In this document: positions 12,872 to 20,170 of the stretch, piece after piece
Layout: each line of letters opens with the position of its first letter
Numbering within the stretch: position 1 is the first letter of the stretch
Assembly (NCBI GenBank): GCA_002504495.1
Contig: DATC01000072.1
Location: 1-23,864, forward strand
Source of the DNA: Methanomassiliicoccaceae archaeon UBA537
GTDB taxonomy: Archaea > Thermoplasmatota > Thermoplasmata > Methanomassiliicoccales > Methanomethylophilaceae
Reading direction: 5' to 3'
Length of the DNA stretch: 23,864 bases
Program-made: the position numbers and the translations under genes
Notes under the pieces: generated by a model
The model's input: the letters and a program-made list of their open reading frames with translations, nothing else
Told to the model about the DNA's origin: nothing
Database searches by the model: none

Positions 12872-13939
12872 ATGGGCAGATACGAGAGACAGCTCAGGGT
12901 CTTCGGAGAGGATGGGCAGGCCGCGATCGGAAGGATCTCCGTGGGCATAGTCGGATGCGGAGGCCTGGGGACCAATGTCGCCACAGCCCTCGCTGTTGCC
13001 GGAGTCGGAGGATTCGTCCTCATGGACCCCGACGTCCCCGAGGAGTCCAACCTCAACCGCCAGTACGTGTTCTGCACCCATGTGGGTCCCGGGAAAGATC
13101 CCTCGCCCAAGGCGGAGATCCTCGCCGATTGGATCAGGACGAGGAATCCCGATGCTCACGTGACGGCGCATGCGGTGCGCTTCTCGAAGGATACGGAGGA
13201 CCTCCTGTCGGAATGCGACGTCCTGGTGGACTGCCTGGACTCCGTCGGAGGGAGGATGGACCTGAACAGATACTCGGTGGAGAGCGGAAAGCCCCTCGTC
13301 CACGGAGGCATCGACGGATTCGTCGGAGAGGTGGCGACATGCATCCCCGGCGCCGGCCCGTGCCTCAGATGCATGACGGGAGACCTTCCCGAGAGGAAAG
13401 GAGCCCCCGCTTCGATAGGCGCCGTCGTATCGACGGTGGGATCCATGGAGGCGGCCGAGGTTCTGAAGATCGCCACGGGAAGGCATGTCGAACCCGGGAC
13501 GCTGCTGTCCATGGACCTCGAGACATGGAGGTTCAGGACGTTCCGCTTCGAAAGGGATCCGGAATGCCCCGTATGCTCGAAGAAGCGAAGATCGGAAGAA
13601 GAGGTACCGGGGCCGCGAGGCCCCGGAGGAGAAGTGTCGGACGGGACCGCCCTTCGACGGCCCCGTTGCGATCAGAATGTGCGGACCTTGCCCTCGATGA
13701 TCATGTCGCTGACCTTGTCGACGTTGTCGAGCCAGTCGGCGGTGATGGCCTCGGCCTCGGACTTCCAGGTCTTGAGGTGCGAGTCCTCCTCGGCGTGGGG
13801 CAGGACGATCTGCACGGAGGCGTTGAGGGGCTCGGAGACGGGCTTTCCGATCTGGGAGAGCAGCCTCACGCGGATCTCGGCCTCGTTGGTGACCTTCTCG
13901 GCGATGTCGTCGGCGATGAGCTTGGACATGACGTTGTAG
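12872..13939 (+). CDS. ThiF/MoeB/HesA-like E1 adenylating enzyme
   Basis: Activates the C-terminal glycine of a ubiquitin-like or sulfur-carrier protein by adenylation, serving molybdopterin, thiamine or tRNA thiolation pathways, or archaeal SAMP conjugation. Seen in order: RYERQLRVFGEDGQ, the nucleotide loop GCGGLG (28-33), MDPDVPEESNLNRQ with the E1 Arg/Asn/Gln residues, DVLVDCLDSVGGRMDLNRY, the zinc-binding pairs CLRC (164-167) and CPVC (232-235), and SIGAVVSTVGSMEAAEVLK. Homology ends at about residue 237. The frame then runs on for about 118 codons through a GC-rich hairpin and 268 nt antisense to the SAM synthetase gene before a TAG. The true product is therefore probably about 240 residues and the annotated end is doubtful. 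AGGTGAG lies 5 nt before the ATG. It is divergent from the LarE-like gene. Confidence 0.75.
   Translation: MGRYERQLRVFGEDGQAAIGRISVGIVGCGGLGTNVATALAVAGVGGFVLMDPDVPEESNLNRQYVFCTHVGPGKDPSPKAEILADWIRTRNPDAHVTAHAVRFSKDTEDLLSECDVLVDCLDSVGGRMDLNRYSVESGKPLVHGGIDGFVGEVATCIPGAGPCLRCMTGDLPERKGAPASIGAVVSTVGSMEAAEVLKIATGRHVEPGTLLSMDLETWRFRTFRFERDPECPVCSKKRRSEEEVPGPRGPGGEVSDGTALRRPRCDQNVRTLPSMIMSLTLSTLSSQSAVMASASDFQVLRCESSSAWGRTICTEALRGSETGFPIWESSLTRISASLVTFSAMSSAMSLDMTL
13607..13626. terminator. Perfect GC hairpin with GCGA loop
   Basis: CCGGGGCC-GCGA-GGCCCCGG is an 8-bp perfect stem with a GNRA tetraloop on the + strand. It lies between the end of E1-like homology and the convergent SAM synthetase stop. 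No T-tract follows it, so it may stabilise a 3' end rather than terminate. It sits inside the overrunning E1 frame, which argues that this frame is not coding there. Confidence 0.4.
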
Positions 13940-14895
13940 ATCTTTCCGATGTGGGTGATCGGGTTCTTTCCGGAGGTGGCCTCCATGGACATGGGCCTGT
14001 AGGGGGTGATCAGACCGTTGCACCTGTTGCCCCTTCCGACGGATCCGTCGTCTCCCATCTCCTGCGACATCCCGGTGCAGGTGAGATAGTAGACGTGGCG
14101 GTCGTAGTCGTCGCCGGTGTTGATCTCCAGCTTGTACTCGATGTCCTCGTCGCCGATGATCTTCAGGGCGTTGTCATAGACCTTGTCGTACATCTGCTCG
14201 ACGACGGACCTGTAGGCGGTGGCGTCCTCGATGCGCTTGTCGATCATGGCGCAGGCGATGGTGGTGGTGACGGTCTTGCCGACACGGGAGGTCATGACCT
14301 TGACGTCCTGTCCGGTCTCGGGGAGGACCTCCTTCATCTTGCCGTTGATGTACTCCTCGGTCTGGAGGGTGAGCCTGTCCGCGATGGAGTAGGGGGCGTA
14401 TCCGACACCGAAGGAGGTGTCGTTGGCGAGGTGGCCGGAGGCCTTGTAGACGCCGGTGAGGTCGTCGGATCCCATTCCGAGCTTGGCGTCCAGGACGACC
14501 TCGGACTCCACGTCGAGGTTGGGGAAGGTCTTCTCGAGGTACTCCCTGGCGGCCTTGAGCGCGACGGGCTTGCAGGGGAGGGACTTGATGTCCTCGCCCT
14601 CGCCGACATGGGTGGTGGCGCGTCCGACGAGGAGGATGTAGGAGGGGTCGACGATGACTCCGCCGCCGAACCTCGGAGCGGCCTGGCCGGCCGCGATCTG
14701 GGTCTCGTCGGTGTTGTGGTGGAGGACGTGCCCGAACTCCTTCTTGTACATCCTGCACAGGGCCTTGGAGACCTCCTCTGCGAGGGCGTCGGCGACGCTG
14801 TCGGGATGTCCGATTCCTTTGCGCTCGACGATCTCGATGTCCTTCATGGGAACGGGGATCTCGTTGAGACCCTCCACGTAGATGTTCTTGGCCAT
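13672..14895 (-). CDS. mat: S-adenosylmethionine synthetase, archaeal type
   Basis: Makes S-adenosylmethionine from methionine and ATP. The 407 residues match the length and sequence style of the archaeal family (about 400), which is distant from bacterial MetK. The protein starts MAKNIYVEGLNEIPVPMKDI. Signatures are IVERKGIGHPDSVADALAEE, VLHHNTDETQIAAGQAAPRFG, GVIVDPSYILLVGRAT, LDAKLGMGSDDLTGVYKA, GVGYAPYSIADRLTLQTEEY, NTGDDYDRHVYYLTCTGMS and MGDDGSVGRGNRCNGLITP followed by SMEATSGKNPITHIGKIYN. A TATA element (14929-14938) lies about 39 nt upstream. The gene diverges from an HTH-CBS regulator whose CBS domains could sense adenosyl compounds. The stop is TGA. Confidence 0.96.
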   Translation of the reverse strand: MAKNIYVEGLNEIPVPMKDIEIVERKGIGHPDSVADALAEEVSKALCRMYKKEFGHVLHHNTDETQIAAGQAAPRFGGGVIVDPSYILLVGRATTHVGEGEDIKSLPCKPVALKAAREYLEKTFPNLDVESEVVLDAKLGMGSDDLTGVYKASGHLANDTSFGVGYAPYSIADRLTLQTEEYINGKMKEVLPETGQDVKVMTSRVGKTVTTTIACAMIDKRIEDATAYRSVVEQMYDKVYDNALKIIGDEDIEYKLEINTGDDYDRHVYYLTCTGMSQEMGDDGSVGRGNRCNGLITPYRPMSMEATSGKNPITHIGKIYNVMSKLIADDIAEKVTNEAEIRVRLLSQIGKPVSEPLNASVQIVLPHAEEDSHLKTWKSEAEAITADWLDNVDKVSDMIIEGKVRTF

Positions 14896-14927
14896 TTGAA
14901 TTGCTCCGCAGGTGCCCAGTATTTGAA

Positions 14928-14962
14928 CCTATATATTGTTCGTGGCAACAAATATTCTTATA
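14928..14962. promoter_or_regulatory. Divergent promoters of the SAM synthetase and HTH-CBS genes
   Basis: CAATATATAG on the minus strand (about 14929-14938) serves the SAM synthetase gene. TTCTTATAG on the + strand (14954-14962) lies about 27 nt before the ATG at 14986 of the regulator. The whole divergent region is only 90 bp, so a regulator bound here would affect both genes. Confidence 0.5.
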
Positions 14963-14985
14963 GGAATAGAAGGATGGATGGGACC

Positions 14986-15549
14986 ATGAAGTTCCCCCCT
15001 GTCTCCGACATCAAGAGGATAAGGAAGTCGATAGACATCACCCAGTCGGAGCTGGCGAAGGAATCCGGCGTGAGCCAGAGCACCATCGCCAAGATCGAAG
15101 GGGGACGCACCTCCGCGTCGTACGAGACCATAGTGAGGCTGTTCGAGACGCTGGAGGCGATGAAGGCCGGGAGCCCGAGCGACATGAAGGCCGCGGACGT
15201 CGCATCCGCGGACGTCGTCTCCATATCGAGCGACAGGCAGGTCCACGAGGCCTCGGAGCTCATGAGGAGCACCGGATACTCCCAGCTCCCCGTGATAGAC
15301 GGAGGGGTGCCGGTGGGGAGCATCTCCGAGAGATGCATCTTCGACCTCCTCAGAGGAGGGGAGACCATGGACAGGCTCGGTCAGACTCCGATATCGACGG
15401 TCATGAAGGAGCCCTTCCCGGTTGTCTCGGACACCACGTCGATGAGCGCCGTGACAGGTCTGATGGTGGGCTACAACGCGGTGCTCGTGTCCCGCAAGGG
15501 CGAGATCGTCGGCATGATCACGAACGCCGACATCCTCAAGCTTGTCTGA
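14986..15549 (+). CDS. XRE-type HTH regulator with two CBS domains
   Basis: 187 residues. Residues 5-55 form a Cro/XRE helix-turn-helix: IKRIRKSIDITQSELAKESG, VSQSTIAKIEGGRTSASYET. Two CBS repeats follow: SADVVSISSDRQVHEASELM with GYSQLPVIDGGVPVGSISER, then STVMKEPFPVVSDTTSMSAV with AVLVSRKGEIVGMITNADIL. A CBS pair binds adenine nucleotides or SAM, so this is a ligand-sensing archaeal repressor or activator. The ATG at 14986 fits the TATA distance; an in-frame ATG at 14974 would add four residues. Its 3' end overlaps the convergent RNase Z gene by 14 bp. Divergence from the SAM synthetase gene suggests control of methionine/SAM metabolism, which is inference. Confidence 0.88.
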   Translation: MKFPPVSDIKRIRKSIDITQSELAKESGVSQSTIAKIEGGRTSASYETIVRLFETLEAMKAGSPSDMKAADVASADVVSISSDRQVHEASELMRSTGYSQLPVIDGGVPVGSISERCIFDLLRGGETMDRLGQTPISTVMKEPFPVVSDTTSMSAVTGLMVGYNAVLVSRKGEIVGMITNADILKLV

Positions 15550-16459
15550 CCGATTCCCTGCGGACGGAGCCGCGGCCTACGACGAACATGTCCATGTCGT
15601 CGGCCGCATAGCTCTCCGGAAAGACCTCGCGGGCCTCCGCCTCGAGGACCGAACGGTCGTCGTAGCGATGGCTTATATGCGTCATTATCAGGCAGCGGAC
15701 CGAAGCCGCAGCGGCTGTCTCGGCCGCCTGGACGGACGTGCTGTGGTTGTGCTCGGCCGCGCTCGCCGCATCGGATGCGGAGTACGTCGCCTCGTGGACC
15801 AGGACGTCCGCTCCGCGGACCGCCTCCGCTATAGACGACGAAGCCTTCGTGTCCCCGGTATACGCGACCGCCGTTCCGGGAGACGGGGAGCCGACGACCA
15901 TTTCGGGAGTCACTCCCCCGACGGCTTCGCCGGCCTTGAGGCGGGCCATGTCCGGCCCGTCGCGGACGCCGAGAGCGAGAGCCTTTGCGTGGTCCAGCCT
16001 CCCCGGATATGCGGGGCCGCGGACGACGTATCCGAGAGAGGATATACCGTGATCGGTGCGGAAGCAGGATGCCGAGAACGCTCCGGCGGAGATCTCCTCC
16101 CCGCCCTCCAGCTCCCTGATCTCCAGAGGGTATCCCGCCTCGCCTTCGGTATAGGACATGCAGGATCCGATGAATCCAGCCGTCCCGGGAGGGCCGCATA
16201 CCAGCAGCGGATCGGTCCTTCCCGAGAGCCCCATGGTCTGAAGAAGCCCCGGAAGCCCGAACACGTGATCCCCGTGGAGATGCGTGATCAGGACCGCGCG
16301 AACCTTCATGAACGAGAAAGGGGAGACCATCAGCTGGCGCTGGGCCCCCTCTCCGCAGTCCAGAAGGACGATGTCCCGTCCTTCGCGGACGGCTATGCAG
16401 GACGTCGAGCGGTAGCGCGATGGAACCGCGGCGGACGTCCCCAGGAACAGTATCTCCAT
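15536..16459 (-). CDS. rnz: Ribonuclease Z (tRNA 3' processing endonuclease)
   Basis: Cuts the 3' trailer from precursor tRNA; a zinc-dependent metallo-beta-lactamase-fold enzyme. 307 residues, as expected for the short form. The start MEILFLGTSAAVPSRYRSTS is typical. Zinc and catalytic residues are visible: D34-C-GEGAQRQL, H60-x-H62-x-D64-H65 in ITHLHGDHVFGLPGLL, FRTDHGISSLGYVV, AVAYTGDTKASSSIAEAVRG, VLVHEATYS, and LIMTHISHRYDD with the late His. The ATG at 16459 lies inside the 3' end of the upstream small zinc-protein frame (67-nt overlap), so the two genes are co-transcribed. The 3' end overlaps the convergent HTH-CBS gene by 14 bp. Confidence 0.93.
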   Translation of the reverse strand: MEILFLGTSAAVPSRYRSTSCIAVREGRDIVLLDCGEGAQRQLMVSPFSFMKVRAVLITHLHGDHVFGLPGLLQTMGLSGRTDPLLVCGPPGTAGFIGSCMSYTEGEAGYPLEIRELEGGEEISAGAFSASCFRTDHGISSLGYVVRGPAYPGRLDHAKALALGVRDGPDMARLKAGEAVGGVTPEMVVGSPSPGTAVAYTGDTKASSSIAEAVRGADVLVHEATYSASDAASAAEHNHSTSVQAAETAAAASVRCLIMTHISHRYDDRSVLEAEAREVFPESYAADDMDMFVVGRGSVRRESVRQA

Positions 16460-16674
16460 CGGTCGTAGACCTGATCGAGGGACCTGTCCTGCTTGGTCTC
16501 CTTCTTGTACTCCTTGTAGTGCTCCTTGCAGAGGTGCACGCTGCGGAGGTCGGAGGACTTGAGCTGGAGCTTGGACCTGCTCACCTGCTTGATGTTGAAG
16601 GAGCGCTCCGCGGGCTTGTCGCAGCCCTGGACGTCGCACGTCTCCTCGGTTGCGGTGTGTCTTAAAGATGCCAT
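16393..16674 (-). CDS. Small zinc-binding protein upstream of RNase Z
   Basis: 93 residues by the open frame. The first 72 look genuine: C13-x4-C18 (CDVQGC), then H47-x-C49-x2-H52 (VHLCKEH), a plausible mixed Cys/His zinc site. A highly charged helix follows (YKEYKKETKQDRSLDQVYDR). The last 20 residues are Arg/Pro/Ala-rich, overlap the RNase Z start, and end at a TAG, so the natural C-terminus is probably near the overlap. Family not recognised. Cotranscription with RNase Z suggests an RNA-related role, which is only context. A weak TATA-like GTTATCTA lies about 27 nt upstream of the ATG. Confidence 0.6.
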   Translation of the reverse strand: MASLRHTATEETCDVQGCDKPAERSFNIKQVSRSKLQLKSSDLRSVHLCKEHYKEYKKETKQDRSLDQVYDRWRYCSWGRPPRFHRATARRPA

Positions 16675-16774
16675 GCTGACGGGTATCGTCTGGATTGTAG
16701 ATAACAGATTCGAGCGAAACGGCGTATTTGGACCACTCGTTGAAGGTCGCAGAACGAAGCATGTCTAATGCCTC

Positions 16775-16882
16775 TTAGATTGTAATATCGTAATATCATG
16801 ACACAACTATATTTCTCGTTAGTAGCCGTTTAAATACAAACGATTCGACTAGCAATTGGATGTATAATCCAACTGTGATAAG
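16775..16882 (+). promoter_or_regulatory. Promoter region of the uptake operon with direct and inverted repeats
   Basis: This 108-bp AT-rich interval holds a tandem TAATATCG/TAATATCA repeat (about 16781-16796) and a TATA-like TTTAAATAC embedded in the inverted repeat CGTTT-AAATAC-AAACG (16827-16842). A second inverted repeat, TTGGAT-GTATA-ATCCAA (16856-16872), ends 10 bp before the ATG. The layout suggests repressor sites over the TATA box and over the transcription start, as expected for metal-regulated uptake. The regulator is unknown; the sites do not match the iron-box consensus I know, and the nikR palindrome differs. Confidence 0.5.
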
Positions 16883-18175
16883 ATGCAGTCGAAAGCGATA
16901 GCGATAATCGCGGTCGCCATCCTGTTGGTGGCCGGCATAGGGGCGGCGTTCGTCCTCATGAACGATGACAAAGAAGAGGAGAAGGCGGAGCACACCGGCC
17001 GTCTGAGCATATTCGGGAATGCGAACAACGACGACTACCTCGATTCGAGCGACGTGGATCTCATCAAGGAGTACGCCGACGGCAAGAAGACCTGGTCCGT
17101 GTCGGAGAATCCCTATGCAGATGTGAACGGCGACGGGAAAATCGATTCCACAGACGTCTCCCTCGCACAGGCCCTGGTCGACCGCACCGCGAAATCCGTC
17201 AGATACGTGGACGCCAACCAGAATGTCGCCGAAGCCGAGTATCCGATCAGGGACATCGCAGTCACCGGCACCTACGCCGTGGACGGCGTGGTCATCCTGG
17301 GACTCACGGGCAACGTCGTCGGGATGCAGGGGTCCAAGAGCTGGCCGAACTCCGCCATGTGGAACGATCTCAAGGACAAGCCCAAGATCGGCACCGGCGC
17401 TGGAATGGTGGACTTCGAGATGGTATCCAAGATCGACCACATCGACGCCATCGTCTCCTCCGGAAGCTTCTCCGTGGACAACAAGGAGCAGTACACCGCC
17501 CAGGGGATCGATATAGTCAACCTCCCGTTCGGCGAAGAGAACGAGGTGGACGCCTTCCTCATCCTAGGATACATGACGGGCATGGAGGAGAGGTCCCACA
17601 AGATCGCTGAGTTCTACGACAGGATCTACGACGCCAGGGACAAGGCCCTCGCCGACAACCCCGAGCTCGCACAGCAGACCGCCCTCCTCGTCTACATGGA
17701 GAAATGGGTCTACAGCGATGCGGGAGGCCACGGCTTCCTCGCGGACAGCCTCGGAATCGAGAACATCTGGAAATACGACTCATCGAAGGATGCCAGCAAC
17801 TACGTGAAGATCCTCGGAGGAGAGGAGTGGCTCAAGAACGACGAGTGGCAGGCGGACTGGGTGATCGGACAGGAGAAGTGGCTGTACAACGACGACTCCG
17901 ATCCTGTATCAGCATGGAAGGCCTATCAGAACTACTACGGCGCCGAGCATGCGTTCCCCGAGAAGTGCATCCTCATCAACGACAGCCTGACTCTCTGCCT
18001 GAAGGTCGCCTATCTGATGGAGTACCTGTTCCCCGGCTCCGTCGAGTCCGGATTCGGTGTCGAGATGCACCAGTACTTCATCGACAACTTCGTGGACTGC
18101 CTCTCCGGCAGCTACGACGTCACGAAGCACGGTACGTTCCTGATCACGTACGACGACGTGAAGGACAGGATCTGA
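16883..18175 (+). CDS. ABC transporter substrate-binding protein with dockerin-like insert
   Basis: 430 residues, surface-exposed. Residues 5-26 form one hydrophobic segment (signal anchor, no lipobox Cys). Residues 41-105 carry two EF-hand-like calcium loops spaced as in a dockerin: N46-x-N48-x-D50-x3-D54-x2-D57, and D80-x-N82-x-D84-x3-D88-x2-D91 in YADVNGDGKIDSTDVSLAQA. From about 110 on, a periplasmic-binding fold of the BtuF/FhuD class (PF01497) is recognisable: VDGVVILGLTGNVVGM, KPKIGTGAGMVDFEMV, HIDAIVSSGSF, EENEVDAFLILGYMTGM, TALLVYMEKWVYSDAGGHGF and VLINDSL-like ends. It binds a metal chelate or corrinoid for the downstream ABC genes. The dockerin-like part is unusual and may bind calcium or a cohesin-like partner. 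Confidence 0.82.
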   Translation: MQSKAIAIIAVAILLVAGIGAAFVLMNDDKEEEKAEHTGRLSIFGNANNDDYLDSSDVDLIKEYADGKKTWSVSENPYADVNGDGKIDSTDVSLAQALVDRTAKSVRYVDANQNVAEAEYPIRDIAVTGTYAVDGVVILGLTGNVVGMQGSKSWPNSAMWNDLKDKPKIGTGAGMVDFEMVSKIDHIDAIVSSGSFSVDNKEQYTAQGIDIVNLPFGEENEVDAFLILGYMTGMEERSHKIAEFYDRIYDARDKALADNPELAQQTALLVYMEKWVYSDAGGHGFLADSLGIENIWKYDSSKDASNYVKILGGEEWLKNDEWQADWVIGQEKWLYNDDSDPVSAWKAYQNYYGAEHAFPEKCILINDSLTLCLKVAYLMEYLFPGSVESGFGVEMHQYFIDNFVDCLSGSYDVTKHGTFLITYDDVKDRI

Positions 18176-18181
18176 ACCCAA

Positions 18182-18209
18182 CCGGGCGCTCCCGTTGCCG
18201 GAACGCCCG
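18182..18209 (+). terminator. Intercistronic hairpin after the binding-protein gene
   Basis: CGGGCG and CGCCCG form a 6-bp GC stem in the 67-nt gap between the binding protein and the ATPase gene, with no T-tract. Such hairpins often act as partial terminators or protect the upstream message, giving more binding protein than membrane parts. Confidence 0.35.
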
Positions 18210-18242
18210 TCTTACATCCATATCATCACGGAGCATGGCGGC

Positions 18243-19088
18243 ATGAGGCTGGAGATCGACGGTCTCGGGTTCGGATACTCGAGCAGCAAGGTTCTGGACG
18301 GCATATGCATGAGGATGGAGGGGCCGCAGTTCGTCTCCATCCTGGGCCCCAACGGCGTGGGGAAGTCGACACTGGTGAACTGCATATGCAGGGTCCTGGA
18401 GCCGGACGAGGGCGCCGTCCTTCTCGACGGCAGGGACGTGTCCGGCATGGGCGTGAAGGAGATCGCCGACAACATGGCCTACGTCCCGTACTCGACCGGG
18501 GACAGCTTCCCGCTTACCGTGGTGGACGCCGTGCTCATGGGGAGGCAGAGCCGCTCCGGATTCAGGACCACGGACGAGGACCTGACGAAGGTCTACGAGG
18601 CCCTGCACAGGCTCGGCATCGAGGACCTCGCCCTGAGGCAGTTCAACGAGCTGTCCGCGGGGCAGCACCAGAAGGTCGTCCTGGCGAGAGGGCTTGTGCA
18701 GGAGCCGCGCGTGCTCCTGCTCGACGAGCCCACCGCCAATCTGGACATAAGGCACCAGATGGACGTCTCCGAGCTCCTGAGGGACCTCTCCCGCGAGAAG
18801 CGGATGACCGTGATCATGATCTGCCACGACATCAACATCGCGTCAAGATACTCCGACAACATCATCATGATGTACCGCGGCTCGATCTACGCCGTGGGCA
18901 CCCCGGAGCAGGTCGTCACTCCCGAAAACATCCGCGCCGTGTACGGCGTGGACAGCACCGTGATCCGGGCCAACGGCAGACCCCATGTCATACTCAACGG
19001 GACCCTGCCTGACGACGAGGACGAATGGAGGTCCCCGTACACGGCCTCCGAGCCGGCCGTCGTAGACATCCCGGAGATGTCCGAATGA
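18243..19088 (+). CDS. ABC transporter ATP-binding protein (FecE/BtuD type)
   Basis: 281 residues; energises uptake through the two permeases. Walker A GPNGVGKST at 35-43, Q-loop region VPYSTGDSFPLTVVDAVLMG, signature LSAGQHQKVVLARG (Ala in place of the second Gly of LSGGQ), Walker B VLLLDEPTANLDIRHQ, and H-loop MICHDINIASRYSD. The C-terminal YAVGTPEQVVTPENIRAVYG is typical of the iron-siderophore/B12 class. The ATG at 18243 is favoured because homology starts there and a GGAG lies upstream; the frame is open to 18195. Its stop overlaps the next gene's start (ATGA). Confidence 0.93.
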   Translation: MRLEIDGLGFGYSSSKVLDGICMRMEGPQFVSILGPNGVGKSTLVNCICRVLEPDEGAVLLDGRDVSGMGVKEIADNMAYVPYSTGDSFPLTVVDAVLMGRQSRSGFRTTDEDLTKVYEALHRLGIEDLALRQFNELSAGQHQKVVLARGLVQEPRVLLLDEPTANLDIRHQMDVSELLRDLSREKRMTVIMICHDINIASRYSDNIIMMYRGSIYAVGTPEQVVTPENIRAVYGVDSTVIRANGRPHVILNGTLPDDEDEWRSPYTASEPAVVDIPEMSE

Positions 19089-20170
19089 ACGGGGCCGAGA
19101 GCACCTCGGAGGACATCATCCGCGGATACAGAAGGTACACGGGACGCAAGATCCTGGTGATCATCGTCATCCTGGCCGTCACCGTCCTGGCGGCAGGATA
19201 CTCGATGACCCTGGGCGTCCGCGAGATCGGATTCGCGGACTCCTACAGGATCCTCATAGACCATCTGCTCGGCGCGACGTACGATCCCGGATCTCCCGGC
19301 TGGAGGGACGACCAGGCCATCTGGAACATCAGGATTCCCAGGGTCCTCGCCGCGATAGTCGTAGGATTCGGACTCGCGGTGAGCGGAGTCGCGATGCAGG
19401 GGATAACCAGGAACCCCCTCGCGGATCCATACACCACCGGGATGTCCTCCGGAGCAAATTTCGGAGTCGCCCTGTCCATGGTCCTCGGCCTGTACGCGTC
19501 CAGCGGCATGGGCAGGTACGGCACCGTGTTCAACGCGTTCGTGTTCGGCATGATCCCCGCCCTTATCGTCATCACCCTGTCGAACAGACGGAACGCCTCG
19601 CCGGCCACGGTGATCCTTGTCGGAGTGGCCATCTCGTACTTCTTCTCGTCCCTCAACACCCTCGTCGTCATGAGAGCCGACCCCAAGGACATCCAGGACA
19701 TCTACCTGTGGCAGCTCGGGACTCTGGAGAGGATGTCCTGGGACGCCATCCCCATGATGGGGCTGGTGGTGGCCGCGGGCTCCGCGATGCTCATGGTGCT
19801 GTCGAACAAGCTCAACGTCCTCTCGCTGTCGAGCGGCAACGCCAAGACCATGGGGATAGACGTGGAGACCTACCGCACCCTGATCATGGTGATCGTCACG
19901 TTCGTCTCGTCCATGATCGTCGGATTCTGCGGGATAATCGGGTTCCTCGGGCTCATCGCACCGCACATGATGAGGCTCCTCGTAGGAGGGGACAACAGGT
20001 ACCTGGTGCCGGCCGCGGGGATGTTCGGAGCCATGTTCCTGCTGCTGGCGGACACGCTGGGCAGGACGATGATTAGTCCCGATGTCATCCCGGCCGGAGT
20101 CGTGATGTCGTTCATAGGCGCTCCGGTGTTCCTGTTCCTGATCCTCAGGATGAAACGGGAGGTGTGGTGA
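19085..20170 (+). CDS. FecCD/BtuC-family ABC permease, first copy
   Basis: 361 residues with about nine to ten membrane segments. Family marks are WNIRIPRVLAAIVVGFGLAV, SGVAMQGITRNPLADPYTTG, MSSGANFGVALSM, and GFLGLIAPHMMRLLVGGDNR with the cytoplasmic coupling region. It starts in an ATGA overlap with the ATPase gene and ends directly at the start of a paralogous permease. Both begin alike (IIRGYRRYTGRKIL here, LIRGYRRLTGRRVL in the next), pointing to tandem duplication and probably a heterodimeric channel. Confidence 0.93.
   Translation: MNGAESTSEDIIRGYRRYTGRKILVIIVILAVTVLAAGYSMTLGVREIGFADSYRILIDHLLGATYDPGSPGWRDDQAIWNIRIPRVLAAIVVGFGLAVSGVAMQGITRNPLADPYTTGMSSGANFGVALSMVLGLYASSGMGRYGTVFNAFVFGMIPALIVITLSNRRNASPATVILVGVAISYFFSSLNTLVVMRADPKDIQDIYLWQLGTLERMSWDAIPMMGLVVAAGSAMLMVLSNKLNVLSLSSGNAKTMGIDVETYRTLIMVIVTFVSSMIVGFCGIIGFLGLIAPHMMRLLVGGDNRYLVPAAGMFGAMFLLLADTLGRTMISPDVIPAGVVMSFIGAPVFLFLILRMKREVW

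Noticed and set aside
12955..14985. Long + frame preceding the HTH-CBS gene
   Set aside because: It runs antisense to SAM synthetase with Val/Gly/Asp-rich low-complexity composition; only the part from 14986 is a gene.
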